From Deinococcus aestuarii (GTDB taxonomy: Bacteria > Deinococcota > Deinococci > Deinococcales > Deinococcaceae): a stretch of 64,000 nt of DNA. The stretch covers positions 62,001-126,000 of the forward strand of contig NZ_JAHKSN010000011.1 of NCBI RefSeq assembly GCF_018863415.1. The letters run 5' to 3'. The position numbers and the translations under genes are program-made. A model generated the notes under the pieces. The model was not told the DNA's origin. It saw nothing but the letters and a program-made list of their open reading frames with translations, and did not search any database. Position 1 is the stretch's first letter. The number at the start of each line of letters is the position of its first letter. This document shows positions 28,532 to 37,894 of the stretch, piece after piece.

Positions 28532-29425
28532 TCAGCGCCGCCGCTTGCTCTCCCACTCCTGACGGCCCACCTCGTCGAGGCTGCGGAAGTCCTCATCGGA
28601 GAGGTGCAGTCCGGCGGCGGCCACGTTCTCCTCGAGGTGCTTGACCTTCCCGGTGCCGGGAATCGGGAGCATGACTGGGCTGCGCTTCAAGACCCAGGCG
28701 AGCGCGACCTGCGACGGGGTGGCCCCGACCCGGCGGGACACCTCGTCCAGCACACTGCCCTCGCGGGTCAGGCTGCCCGCCGCGAGCGGGTACCAGGGGA
28801 TGAAGCCGATGCCCTCGCGCCCGCAGTGGTCGAGCACGTCCTCGCTCTTGCGGTTCACGAGGTTGTAGAGGTTCTGCACGGTGGCGACCGGGAAGACCTG
28901 GCGGGCCGCCTCGATCTCCTCGACGTTCACCTCGCTCAGGCCCGCGAAGCGGATCACGCCCTCGTCCATCAGCTCTCGGACCGCAGCGAACTGCTCGTCG
29001 CGCGGGACCTTGGGGTCGATGCGGTGGAGCTGCCACAGGTCGATGCGCTCGACCCCCAGGCGGCGGCGGGAGATGTGCGCCTGCTGCTTGAGGTACTCCG
29101 GGCGACCACACGGAGGCCAGACGTCGGGGCCGGTGCGGGTCAGGCCGCCCTTGGTGGCGATCACCACCGTGTCGTAGGGGTAGAGCGCCTCGCGGATCAG
29201 TTCCTCGCTGACCGCCGGGCCGTACGAGTCGGCGGTGTCGATGAAGTTCACGCCCAGGTCGGGGAGGCGGCGCAGGGTGGCGAGGGCCCCCTCGCGGTCG
29301 GCGGGGTCGCCCCAGATCCCCTCGCCCGTGACGCGCATGGCCCCGAAACCCAGGCGGTTGACCGTCAGCTCTCCCCCGATGCGGAACGTGCCGCTTTGCG
29401 CGGCGTTCGCTTGCAGTGTCGTCAT
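28532..29425 (-). CDS. Aldo/keto reductase
   Basis: A 297-aa NADPH-dependent oxidoreductase with the (beta/alpha)8 family marks: [26 protein letters not shown] (Asp and Tyr of the tetrad), IATKGGL (Lys), LWQLHRID (His), and the cofactor segment [15 protein letters not shown]. The ATG at 29425 is chosen because a GGAGGAG ribosome site lies 6 nt upstream; the GTG 5 codons earlier lies within that site. It may act on products near the polyketide synthase, but there is no direct proof. Confidence 0.92.
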   Translation of the reverse strand: MTTLQANAAQSGTFRIGGELTVNRLGFGAMRVTGEGIWGDPADREGALATLRRLPDLGVNFIDTADSYGPAVSEELIREALYPYDTVVIATKGGLTRTGPDVWPPCGRPEYLKQQAHISRRRLGVERIDLWQLHRIDPKVPRDEQFAAVRELMDEGVIRFAGLSEVNVEEIEAARQVFPVATVQNLYNLVNRKSEDVLDHCGREGIGFIPWYPLAAGSLTREGSVLDEVSRRVGATPSQVALAWVLKRSPVMLPIPGTGKVKHLEENVAAAGLHLSDEDFRSLDEVGRQEWESKRRR

Positions 29426-29522
29426 GGTGTTCTCCTCCACCGGGCATTGTGGGGGAAGAGGCGTGAAAAGGCGGTGGAGAGGCGGGCGCGGCGGGGCACA
29501 CCGTTCGTTTAGGAACGCCCGC

Positions 29523-30362
29523 TCAGGAAGGGCCGCCCTCCCCCTCCGGCACCTCGCAGGTCTCGCGGAAGACGAACTGCGAGAGCCGTTTGCGGTGGCG
29601 GCTGCTCCAGTCGATGCTGGGGCGCTTCTCGTCCTCCGGCAGGTAGCCCAGGCGGTAGACGGCCATGAGTTCGAGGTCCCCCGGCACCCGCAGCAGCTCG
29701 CGGATCATCTGCCACTGGCGGGGAATCTCCATCGGGGTGGAGACGAATTGCAGGCCCATCCCCAGGGCGCCGACCGCGTTCCAGATGTTCTCCATCGCCG
29801 CGCCGAGGCCGAAGACGGAGTAAAAGCCGCTCAGCTCGCCGGGGCGGTACTCTGCCCGGTCGAGCAGCGCGGCGAGGAGGAGGGGGCTGCCCTCCACCAG
29901 CTTGCGGTTGTCCTCGCCGAGTTTTTTCGGCACGCCGAGCTGGCGCATCACCCTCAGCCCCGCGTCCGAGAAGACCTGGCGGGTGAAGGGGCGCAGGGGG
30001 CCGGGCAGGTGGTCGATGTGGATGCCGTCGCGCTTTTGCTCCAGCTCGGCTTCCGTGAAGCGGAAGTAGCGGCGGTAGCGCTCGAAAAAGACGCCCGCCT
30101 CGATCAGTTCGGTCATGCTCTCGCCCGAGATGCGCGCGACCTCGCGGATGGTCTCCCGGTTCTCGATCAGGACGAAGCGCCACGGCTGGCTGTTGAAGTG
30201 GCTGGGGGCGGCCTGCGCGACCCGCATCAGGAGGTGCTGGTGCTCGCGGCTGACCGGCCCCGGCCGGAAGGGGCCGTTGGTGGTCCGGCGGGCGAGCATC
30301 CCCTCGATCAGCCCGGCCCGGGGCGGCCTGGGGGGGGAGGGCAGGGCGGGCGGCACGGTCAT
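29523..30362 (-). CDS. Nitroreductase-family FMN oxidoreductase
   Basis: A 279-aa protein with the FMN-binding RRTTNGPF start, [17 protein letters not shown], and [19 protein letters not shown] typical of nitroreductases. It has a longer middle region ([16 protein letters not shown] onward) than the smallest family members. Substrate unknown: nitroaromatics, quinones or enones are possible. The start at 30362 lies 6 nt after TAGCCT. Confidence 0.88.
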   Translation of the reverse strand: MTVPPALPSPPRPPRAGLIEGMLARRTTNGPFRPGPVSREHQHLLMRVAQAAPSHFNSQPWRFVLIENRETIREVARISGESMTELIEAGVFFERYRRYFRFTEAELEQKRDGIHIDHLPGPLRPFTRQVFSDAGLRVMRQLGVPKKLGEDNRKLVEGSPLLLAALLDRAEYRPGELSGFYSVFGLGAAMENIWNAVGALGMGLQFVSTPMEIPRQWQMIRELLRVPGDLELMAVYRLGYLPEDEKRPSIDWSSRHRKRLSQFVFRETCEVPEGEGGPS

Positions 30363-30368
30363 GGGTGC

Positions 30369-30374
30369 AGGCTA
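30369..30374 (-). promoter_or_regulatory. -10 box for leaderless nitroreductase gene
   Basis: TAGCCT on the minus strand, 6 nt before the ATG at 30362. Confidence 0.6.
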
Positions 30375-30414
30375 GCGCGGCGGTGAGGGGCCGCGTGCCC
30401 CTGCGACCCGGCCC

Positions 30415-30732
30415 TCACCACGCGCCCCACAGCCCCACCCCGAAGGCCGCCGCACACCCGAGCGCGAGCCGCCAGTGCCCCGCCCGCCCGGGCCGGGTGC
30501 GCGGCATCAGCAGCAGCAGGGCCAGCGCGGGGAGCAGGGCGAGGCCGCGAAGCCCCGAGAGCAGCCCCGACAGCCCCACCCCCGCGCACACCGCGAAGAA
30601 GAGCGCGTGGTGGACCCAGCGGGCCCTCAGCCGCCGGCGCCCGAGTTGCAGGCCCAGCCCCAGCGCGAGGAGCCCGCCGAGCAGGGCGGCGGTCACGAGC
30701 AGGGCGAGGCGGTGCGGGTCCACTTGTCCCAT
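30415..30732 (-). CDS. Small membrane protein, unknown
   Basis: A 105-aa protein with four hydrophobic helices (about residues 8-30, 40-56, 60-78 and 88-105) and an [13 protein letters not shown] basic loop. It is divergent from the lipoprotein gene, 35 bp apart. No family recognised. Confidence 0.6.
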   Translation of the reverse strand: MGQVDPHRLALLVTAALLGGLLALGLGLQLGRRRLRARWVHHALFFAVCAGVGLSGLLSGLRGLALLPALALLLLMPRTRPGRAGHWRLALGCAAAFGVGLWGAW

Positions 30733-30754
30733 GCTCGCACACCCCTTCCCGGGC

Positions 30755-30760
30755 TACCCT
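30755..30760 (+). promoter_or_regulatory. -10 box for leaderless lipoprotein gene
   Basis: TACCCT, 7 nt before the ATG at 30768. Confidence 0.55.
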
Positions 30761-30767
30761 GGCGGCG

Positions 30768-31256
30768 ATGAAGGTCGCGCGTCCGGCTCCCGCCCTGCTT
30801 GCCCTGGCCGTCCTCCTGTGCGGGGGACTCTCGGGGTGCCGCCCGGACACGCGGGGGGGCACCGGGGAGGACCTGACCGCGCGGGTGCTGTTCACGGTCA
30901 ACGGCACCTACGACGCCCAGGCCGACCGGCGCGAGCGGACCCACGGCGGGCTGCGGCGCATCACCTGGACCACGCGCCCGCCACTCCCCGCCCGCGCGGT
31001 GGCCGTCCGGTTCGACGGCAACGTCCGCTCCCTGTCGTGGGACCTGGAGGTCGAGGGCCCCGGGTTCAGCGCCCGCAGCCTCGCGGGGGAGGGGGCCGCC
31101 ACCGTCTCCACCCCGCAGGGCGAGGGGCTCAGGCCCCGGGGAGGCCGCCTCGCCGAGGTGCTGATCTTGCGCACGCCGGGGGGCCTGCGCCTCGTGACGC
31201 GCGGCTTCGTGATCCGGGAGGAACCGTCGCTGCTGCCCGCCTTTCAGGGAGAATGA
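30768..31256 (+). CDS. Predicted lipoprotein, unknown
   Basis: A 162-aa protein with a signal peptide and lipobox (LLCGGLSGC, Cys near residue 24). The mature part is beta-rich, with alternating hydrophobic strands ([46 protein letters not shown]) as in small beta-sandwich envelope proteins. No known domain recognised. Its small neighbours give no functional clue. Confidence 0.75.
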   Translation: MKVARPAPALLALAVLLCGGLSGCRPDTRGGTGEDLTARVLFTVNGTYDAQADRRERTHGGLRRITWTTRPPLPARAVAVRFDGNVRSLSWDLEVEGPGFSARSLAGEGAATVSTPQGEGLRPRGGRLAEVLILRTPGGLRLVTRGFVIREEPSLLPAFQGE

Positions 31257-31310
31257 CGGGCAACAGCGGGGCCCGCGCCTCCCCACCGCCCAGCCCTGAT
31301 CCCCGCGCCC

Positions 31311-32360
31311 TCACTCCACCCGGTTTCTCCCCGACCGCTTGGCCGCGTACAGGGCCTGGTCGGCGCGGGCGAGCAGGGCGTCCGCCGTGTCGCCCGGGGG
31401 GCGAAAGGAGGCCACGCCGAGGCTGGCGGTGACGGGGAGGCCCGCGACGGGGGTGGCGGCGACGGCCTGGCGCAGCCGCTCGGCGAGGGCGTGCGCCTCA
31501 GGCCTGGCGAGGCCGGGCAGCAGGATCAGGAACTCCTCGCCGCCCCAGCGGCCCACCAGCCCGCCACTGCCGCGCACGGTGCGGCGCAGCCGCTTGGCGA
31601 CCCCGCGCAGCACCTCGTCGCCCGCCGGGTGGCCGTAGCGGTCGTTGACGGCCTTGAAGTGGTCGATGTCGCACATCACGGCGCTCAGGGGGGTGCGGGT
31701 CTCCAGGGCGTGGCGCAGCCGGTCGAGGAGGTCTTCCTCGGTGGCGGCGCGGCACAGCACCCGGGTCAGGCTGTCGAAGCGGGCGGCCTGGAGCTGGGCG
31801 CTCGCCTGCTCGTGTAGGGTGAGGTTGGACTCGATGAGGCGGGCGGCGACGAACGACGTGCCCGCCAGGGCCGCCGTGGCGAGGCCCCCCGACACCCACG
31901 CGGCCAGGAGCGCCGGGGAGAGGGGCGGGCCCTCCAGCAGCACGAGGCCCACCCCCGCCAGGACGGCCATGACCGCCGCGCCGCCCCACGCCGAGCCCAG
32001 CAGCAGGGGCGCGACTCCGGCCAGCGCCGCCGCCCAGAGGGTCAGCTCGGAAGGCTGGAGGCCCAGGGAGACCATCCGCCACGCCTCCAGCCACAGCAGG
32101 GGCGTCAGGAGCACAAAGGCCCCCACCCCGACCCGGCGAAGGCGCCGGGGAGCCAGCGCCGCGCCGAGCAGGACGAGCACGAACACACCCGCCATCCAGA
32201 ATTTCGGCGTCTGGTACGCCCCCGGAAAGGCGCCGGGCGGGTCGAGCAGGGCCGTGACGGCGGCGAACAGCAGGTAGGCCCCGCCCAGCAGCCACAGCGC
32301 CCACTGGCGGCTGCGGTGCAGCGCGGGGCGCAGGGGGGAGGCGGGGCGGCGCGTCAGCAT
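31311..32360 (-). CDS. Membrane GGDEF diguanylate cyclase
   Basis: A 349-aa protein. Residues about 15-185 contain six to seven hydrophobic helices, then a short coil, then a GGDEF domain. The active loop is GRWGGEEFLIL, with the Mg-binding segment VMCDIDHFKAVNDRYGHPAGDEVL. The segment five residues before GGEEF reads RGSG instead of RxxD, so the product-inhibition site appears missing. It should make cyclic di-GMP from GTP. The ATG at 32360 starts the membrane part; the frame is open further upstream. Confidence 0.92.
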   Translation of the reverse strand: MLTRRPASPLRPALHRSRQWALWLLGGAYLLFAAVTALLDPPGAFPGAYQTPKFWMAGVFVLVLLGAALAPRRLRRVGVGAFVLLTPLLWLEAWRMVSLGLQPSELTLWAAALAGVAPLLLGSAWGGAAVMAVLAGVGLVLLEGPPLSPALLAAWVSGGLATAALAGTSFVAARLIESNLTLHEQASAQLQAARFDSLTRVLCRAATEEDLLDRLRHALETRTPLSAVMCDIDHFKAVNDRYGHPAGDEVLRGVAKRLRRTVRGSGGLVGRWGGEEFLILLPGLARPEAHALAERLRQAVAATPVAGLPVTASLGVASFRPPGDTADALLARADQALYAAKRSGRNRVE

Positions 32361-32492
32361 GGTCTCGCCCCGCAGGGTAAGCCCCCCCGTCTGACCGTTC
32401 CCTTGCAGCCTGACCGGGGGGTCGACTCCGAACATGAAGACGCCGCCCGCGTCCCGGATGGGGCCTGCGGGCGGCGCGGCGGGGAGGGGAGC

Positions 32493-32909
32493 TCAGCCGA
32501 GCAGTTCCTCCGGCTTGAAGAACAGGCCCAGCTCACGCTCGGCGCTCTGGGGCGAGTCGCTGCCGTGGGTGACGTTCTCGCCCGTGGTCGTGGCGAAGTC
32601 GGCGCGGATGGTGCCGGGGGCGGCGTTGGCGGGGTTGGTCGCGCCCATCATCGCCCGCCAGCCCGAGATGGCATTCTCACCCTCCAGCGCGATGGCGACG
32701 ACCGGGCCGCCCGTGATGAACTCGACGAGTTCGCCGAAAAAGGGGCGCTCGCGGTGCTCGCCGTAGTGGGTCTCGGCGACCTCACGGGGGATCACCATCT
32801 GCTTGAGGCCGACCACCCGGTAGCCCTTGCGCTGGATGCGGGCGAGAAGCTCGGGCGTCAGGCCCCGGCGCACGCCGTCGGGCTTGATCATGGCAAAAGT
32901 GCGTTCCAT
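32493..32909 (-). CDS. ndk: Nucleoside diphosphate kinase
   Basis: A 138-aa enzyme that transfers phosphate between nucleoside tri- and diphosphates through a phosphohistidine. [16 protein letters not shown], the [11 protein letters not shown] helix, and the active-site [15 protein letters not shown] (His near residue 113) are all intact. The start at 32909 is fixed by the invariant N terminus. Divergent from the ABC permease genes. Confidence 0.97.
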   Translation of the reverse strand: MERTFAMIKPDGVRRGLTPELLARIQRKGYRVVGLKQMVIPREVAETHYGEHRERPFFGELVEFITGGPVVAIALEGENAISGWRAMMGATNPANAAPGTIRADFATTTGENVTHGSDSPQSAERELGLFFKPEELLG

Positions 32910-33111
32910 ACCGCCCGCGAGGATAGCAGGCGGCGCGGTCCCCCCGGCCCCGGCACGCCCCCTGGAGAGCCCGTGATCGCCCCCATTCCCACGGCAGGGC
33001 TGCGGGCCGATTCCACGCCCCCACCTCCTCGTCCCAGCGCACACGCGGCGTGACGCGCACGGGGGGCCCGGCCCGTCCCCGCCACCCTTCCAGCCTGTCC
33101 AGTCAGGCCCC

Positions 33112-33117
33112 TACAAT
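33112..33117 (+). promoter_or_regulatory. -10 box for leaderless permease operon
   Basis: TACAAT, then GAAAAA and the ATG at 33124. Confidence 0.65.
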
Positions 33118-33123
33118 GAAAAA

Positions 33124-35121
33124 ATGACCAACGTTTCAGACGCCCGCCCCTCGCCGACGGCGGCCCGGATCGCCCTGACGGCGAGCGCTGCCTCCGCGGC
33201 GGGGCTGCTGCTCTTTCCCCTCGCCACCCTGGGGCGCGACTTCAGCGCTGGGGGCGTGCTGCTGCACCTCACGGGCGGCACCCTCAACCTCAGCTCCAGC
33301 CAGCAGGCCCCCCTCCCTGCCGTGGGGCCTGTCCTCGCGCTGGGGTGGGTGGCCCTCGCCCTCCTCGTGGCGAGTGGGGTGGGCGCCGCGCGCCGGGCAC
33401 GCTGGGTGTGGCTGACGGGCCTGCTCGCCTTCCTCGCGGGGGTGGCGGCGGTCCTCGTGCTGCGGGGAGTCCTGAGTGCGGAGACGGCCCGCGTGCTCAC
33501 CGACACCAGCCTGCGGCCCGGCGCGAGGCGGCAACTGCGGAACTTCTACGGCGGGGGCGGGATGAACCTGGGCCTCTTCCTCGCGGTGCTCGGCGGGCTG
33601 ATCACGGCGGTCGCGGGGCTGAGTGCGCGGCAGGCGTGGTGGGAGCGCCTCAACCGCCTGCGAGGCCTGCTCGTGCCCGCCGTCGCCATCGCGCTCGCGG
33701 TGCTCGTCGGCGCCGTCGTCGTCCTGATCGTGCAGCCGGGGGTGAACTCGGGCGACGTGCCCCTGTCGCTGTGGGGCCGCTGGCTCGCCAAGAGCGACGT
33801 GGTGTACTTCGTGTACTCGGCCCTCTTCGCGCCCGTCACGGCCCTCAATCCCTTCCTCGACAGCCTCAAGCTCGCCACGCCACTGATCTTCACCGGGCTG
33901 AGCGTGGCCTTCGCCTTCCGCACGGGCCTCTTCAACATCGGCGCCCCTGGTCAGCTCACGATGGGGGCCATCGGGGCGACGCTGGTCGGGGTGTACGGTC
34001 CTCCCGGGCTGGGGTGGGGGCTGCTCGTCCTCTCGGTCCTCGCCGCCGGGCTGGGCGGGGCGCTGTGGGGGGCGATTCCGGGCTTTCTCAAGGCGCGCTT
34101 CGGGTCGAGCGAGGTCATCAACACGATCATGCTCAACTACATCGCGTCGGCGATCTTCATCTTCCTGATCGGCAGCGAGACCTTCCCCTTCCTGGGTCGG
34201 GAATATAACCTCCCCTTCAAGGCCGAGGGCTTCGAGCCCCGCAGCGAGGAATTGCAGGAGGCGGCGCGGCTCCCCACCCTGCTGGGCCTGTTCAACGTGG
34301 GCGGGTCAGGCGGCGTGGCGCTCACCATTGCTCCCCTGGTGGCGCTCGTCGCCTTCCTCGTCGCCCGTCCGCTCCTCGCCCGCGCCCGGGTGCAGCGGAG
34401 CACGCTGCTCGCCCTGGTCGCGGCCCTCGTGCTGGGCGCCCTGACGTGGCGGATCGGGATTCCGGTACAGGTGACGGGCAGCCAGCTCAACGCCTCGTTC
34501 CTGATCGCGCTTCTGTGCGTGGCGCTGTTCGGGACGCTGATGTGGCGCACGGCGACCGGGTACGCGCTGCGGGCGGTCGGCCTCTCGCCCCGGGCGGCGG
34601 AGTACGGCGGGATCAGCGTGGCGCGCGGGACCATCTTGGCGATGACGCTGGCGGGCATGTTCGCCGGGCTGGCGGGCACGCACTATGTGAACGGCGGGGC
34701 GCTCGACGAGTACCGCCTGCGGGGGAACACCCCGGTCAACGTGGGCTTCGACGGCATCGCGGTCGCGCTGATGGGGCAGAGCACCCCGGCGGGCGTGGTG
34801 GCGGCGAGCGTCCTCTTCGGAACCATCGACACGGGCGGGCTGGAGGTGGACCAGCAGCTCGACCGGGTGAACCGCGACATCGTGACGGTCCTCAAGGCCT
34901 TGATCGTGCTGTTCATCGCGGCGGGGGGCTTCCTCAGCCGCCGGGTGACGGACCCGCCGCCTCCGCAGCTCGTGCAGGCGGCGGACCGGGCGGGCACGGA
35001 CGAGACGGCCCGCCTGAGCCCCGCCGCCGCCGCCGGGGAACGCGCCACGCCGCTGCCCAACCTCGGGGTGAGCAGCGAGACCAATGCCCGGGTCGAAGAG
35101 GCCCAGAAAGGGGGCCGCTAA
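33124..35121 (+). CDS. ABC transporter permease, nucleoside (BMP/NupP) type, with long N-terminal extension
   Basis: A 665-aa membrane protein. The permease core begins near residue 190 (VAIALAVLVGAVVVLIVQPGVN) and contains the BPD_transp_2 features GLFNIGAPGQLTMGAIGAT, SEVINTIMLNYIAS and LAGMFAGLAG. Residues 1-170 add four extra hydrophobic helices before the core, much longer than the usual 350-aa members. With the next gene it should form the channel of a purine-nucleoside or simple-sugar importer. No ATPase or binding protein is in the window. Confidence 0.9.
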   Translation: MTNVSDARPSPTAARIALTASAASAAGLLLFPLATLGRDFSAGGVLLHLTGGTLNLSSSQQAPLPAVGPVLALGWVALALLVASGVGAARRARWVWLTGLLAFLAGVAAVLVLRGVLSAETARVLTDTSLRPGARRQLRNFYGGGGMNLGLFLAVLGGLITAVAGLSARQAWWERLNRLRGLLVPAVAIALAVLVGAVVVLIVQPGVNSGDVPLSLWGRWLAKSDVVYFVYSALFAPVTALNPFLDSLKLATPLIFTGLSVAFAFRTGLFNIGAPGQLTMGAIGATLVGVYGPPGLGWGLLVLSVLAAGLGGALWGAIPGFLKARFGSSEVINTIMLNYIASAIFIFLIGSETFPFLGREYNLPFKAEGFEPRSEELQEAARLPTLLGLFNVGGSGGVALTIAPLVALVAFLVARPLLARARVQRSTLLALVAALVLGALTWRIGIPVQVTGSQLNASFLIALLCVALFGTLMWRTATGYALRAVGLSPRAAEYGGISVARGTILAMTLAGMFAGLAGTHYVNGGALDEYRLRGNTPVNVGFDGIAVALMGQSTPAGVVAASVLFGTIDTGGLEVDQQLDRVNRDIVTVLKALIVLFIAAGGFLSRRVTDPPPPQLVQAADRAGTDETARLSPAAAAGERATPLPNLGVSSETNARVEEAQKGGR

Positions 35122-36036
<915 letters not shown>

Positions 36037-36053
36037 GGCGGGAGGTGAAGGGA

Positions 36054-36080
36054 GGCGGGCCTGGGACGACCGGGCCCGCC
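36054..36080 (+). terminator. Terminator of the permease operon
   Basis: Eleven-pair stem (36054-36064 with 36070-36080, one G-U pair), 5-nt loop, then TTCCCCTT. Confidence 0.65.
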
Positions 36081-36162
36081 TTCCCCTTGGCCCCCTCATC
36101 AATGGTGCGGACAGTTTCATCACTCTCTGGGGTTTCTTGCGCTGGGAGGCGTTGCCGTCCAC

Positions 36163-36227
36163 CCCCCTCTGCTGGGCAGCTCTGCGAGTCCCCAACCCCC
36201 TCTCCTGCGGAGCTGTGCCAGTCCCCC
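36163..36227. repeat. Two tandem copies of a unit of about 32 bp
   Basis: The units begin CCCCCTCT and end AGTCCCC (36163-36193 and about 36196-36226); between them they match at most positions. They lie in the 324-bp gap 36037-36360, which otherwise holds the permease terminator and no supportable gene. Confidence 0.5.
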
Positions 36228-36360
36228 GCAATGGAAGAACTGTGAAACCCGACCGGACTCGTAGAGCTGCGTCAGCAGAGGGAGAAGGAAAAGGACGGAT
36301 TCCAGAATGGAGTTGGCCTTCGTTTTCCCGAAGGAGAACGGCATGGGGCCGGAAGCCGTA

Positions 36361-37317
36361 TCAGTTGGGCGGCGGGGCGGAGACCGGGACGGGGAGGGGA
36401 CCCGGTTCCCCCGTAGGCAGCCCGGAGGCGGGGAGGTGGGCGAGGACGGCCCCGGTGAAGGCGCGCAGGAGCGGCAACCCGGCGCGGTGGGGGAGCGCGG
36501 CGAGCGCGAGGGGCCGGAACAGGGGCTCGGGCAGGGGCAGGGTGACGAGGCCGGGCGGCAGGGGGAGCAGGGCGAGCCTCGGCATGACGGTCACGCCCAG
36601 GCCGTGCCCCACCATCGAGAGGGTCACGCTGTCCTGCTCGACCTCCTGCACGCCCGTCAGGGGAACTCCCCGGGCGGCGAGGTAGTTCCGCACCCGCCGG
36701 TGGCAGGAGTCGCGTGCGGGCGGCAGGATCAGCGGCCCGGCGCCCAGATCGGCGAGGGTGACGGGGTGTGTTCCGCGGGTGGCGGGCGCGACGAAGAGGT
36801 ACTCGTCGGGCGAGAGGGGGTGGAGCCACAGGTCGGGGGCCTCCTCGGCGACGATGACCGCGAGGTCCACCCGGCCCGAGCGCACGGCGGGCGCCCCTCT
36901 CCCGCCCGTGTCGGAGTCGAGGACGGTGACCGTCACGCGCGGGTGGCGGGCCCGGAACGCCGCGAGCGCGGGCGGGAGCAGGTGCGTGGCGGCGGAGCGC
37001 ATGGACGTGACCCGCAGGGTGCCCAAGAGCCCTCCACCTTCCTCCTGCGCGGCCAGCAGCGCGTCGGCGGCGGCCTGCACGGCGGCGCGGGCGTGGGTCA
37101 GGACGCGGGCCCCCGCCTCGGTGGGAACGGTCCCACCCGGCGTGCGGCGCAGCAGGGGACGGCCCGCAAGCCCTTCCAGCTTGGCGACCGCCTCGCTGAG
37201 GCTCGACTGCGACACCCCGTATTCCGCCGCCGCCTCGCCGAAGCCCCCGGCGTCCGCGACCGCGATCAGGGCGCGGAGCTGGGCCAGCGAGGGGGCCTGG
37301 GGCGTCCGGTCGGTCAT
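36361..37317 (-). CDS. LysR-family transcription regulator
   Basis: A 318-aa regulator. The N-terminal winged helix is complete (LAQLRALIAVADAGGFGEAAAEYGVSQSSLSEAVAKLEGLAGRPLLRR). The periplasmic-binding-protein-like effector domain starts near residue 90 (GTLRVTSMRSAATHLLPPAL). The 37318-37444 gap separates it from a divergent small gene, a common target position for LysR proteins. An OxyR-like role is possible but not shown. ATG at 37317 follows TACAAT by 5 nt. Confidence 0.9.
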   Translation of the reverse strand: MTDRTPQAPSLAQLRALIAVADAGGFGEAAAEYGVSQSSLSEAVAKLEGLAGRPLLRRTPGGTVPTEAGARVLTHARAAVQAAADALLAAQEEGGGLLGTLRVTSMRSAATHLLPPALAAFRARHPRVTVTVLDSDTGGRGAPAVRSGRVDLAVIVAEEAPDLWLHPLSPDEYLFVAPATRGTHPVTLADLGAGPLILPPARDSCHRRVRNYLAARGVPLTGVQEVEQDSVTLSMVGHGLGVTVMPRLALLPLPPGLVTLPLPEPLFRPLALAALPHRAGLPLLRAFTGAVLAHLPASGLPTGEPGPLPVPVSAPPPN

Positions 37318-37322
37318 GCCCC

Positions 37323-37328
37323 ATTGTA
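37323..37328 (-). promoter_or_regulatory. -10 box for leaderless LysR gene
   Basis: TACAAT on the minus strand, 5 nt before the ATG at 37317. Confidence 0.6.
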
Positions 37329-37444
37329 GGCGCGCGGCCCTGCCCAGCCATCGGTTCCCCCGATGACCATTCCGCGCCGCGTCTCCCCTACCCGATGTCC
37401 TGCGGGTGGGGTCCCGGCGCAGGCTGAGAGGCAGGAGGTGGCCC

Positions 37445-37732
37445 ATGACCCACGCCCGCCCGGTTCTCCCCATCACCCTCCCCCTCGGTCCCCCCCGCCC
37501 GGAAGGCGAGGTGTTCGGCACCCTGATCGCCGAGGTGCTGACGCCGGATGGACACGCCAGCGCGCCCCCGCTGCCCGACTGGGAGCTGCGCGCCTGGGCG
37601 GTCGCCCGGCTGGGGGACGCGACGCTGGAGGCGAGGCCGCGCCGCCCGGGGCTGGGGGCGGTGGACCTGGACACGGAGTTGCGACGGGCCGGGTACACGC
37701 CGCTCGGGCCCATCCGGCGGGCGCGGCGATAG
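37445..37732 (+). CDS. Hypothetical protein
   Basis: A 95-aa soluble protein with a proline-rich start (LPITLPLGPPRPEG), a middle EVFGTLIAEVLTPDGHA and the end GPIRRARR. ATG at 37445 has GGAGG upstream, which fixes the start. It is divergent from the LysR gene and may be its target. No family recognised. Confidence 0.65.
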   Translation: MTHARPVLPITLPLGPPRPEGEVFGTLIAEVLTPDGHASAPPLPDWELRAWAVARLGDATLEARPRRPGLGAVDLDTELRRAGYTPLGPIRRARR

Positions 37733-37894
37733 GAGATGAGGGCCGCCGGAGGACAAGTCCGCATGAGGTTTTTCACCCTCTGGGAGGACGGCGGTATCAT
37801 TTTTCATCTTCCCGCCGCCGCGTCCTAGACGACTGGGGAGCGCGTCAGTTCCGGCTCACCCGCCCGCCGCGCGCCCGTGCTTGGCTGTGGGTCC

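Noticed and set aside
36037..36360. A gene-like frame near 36137-36685
   Set aside because: Runs antisense into the LysR gene and has no initiation signal; only the repeat and terminator are supportable.
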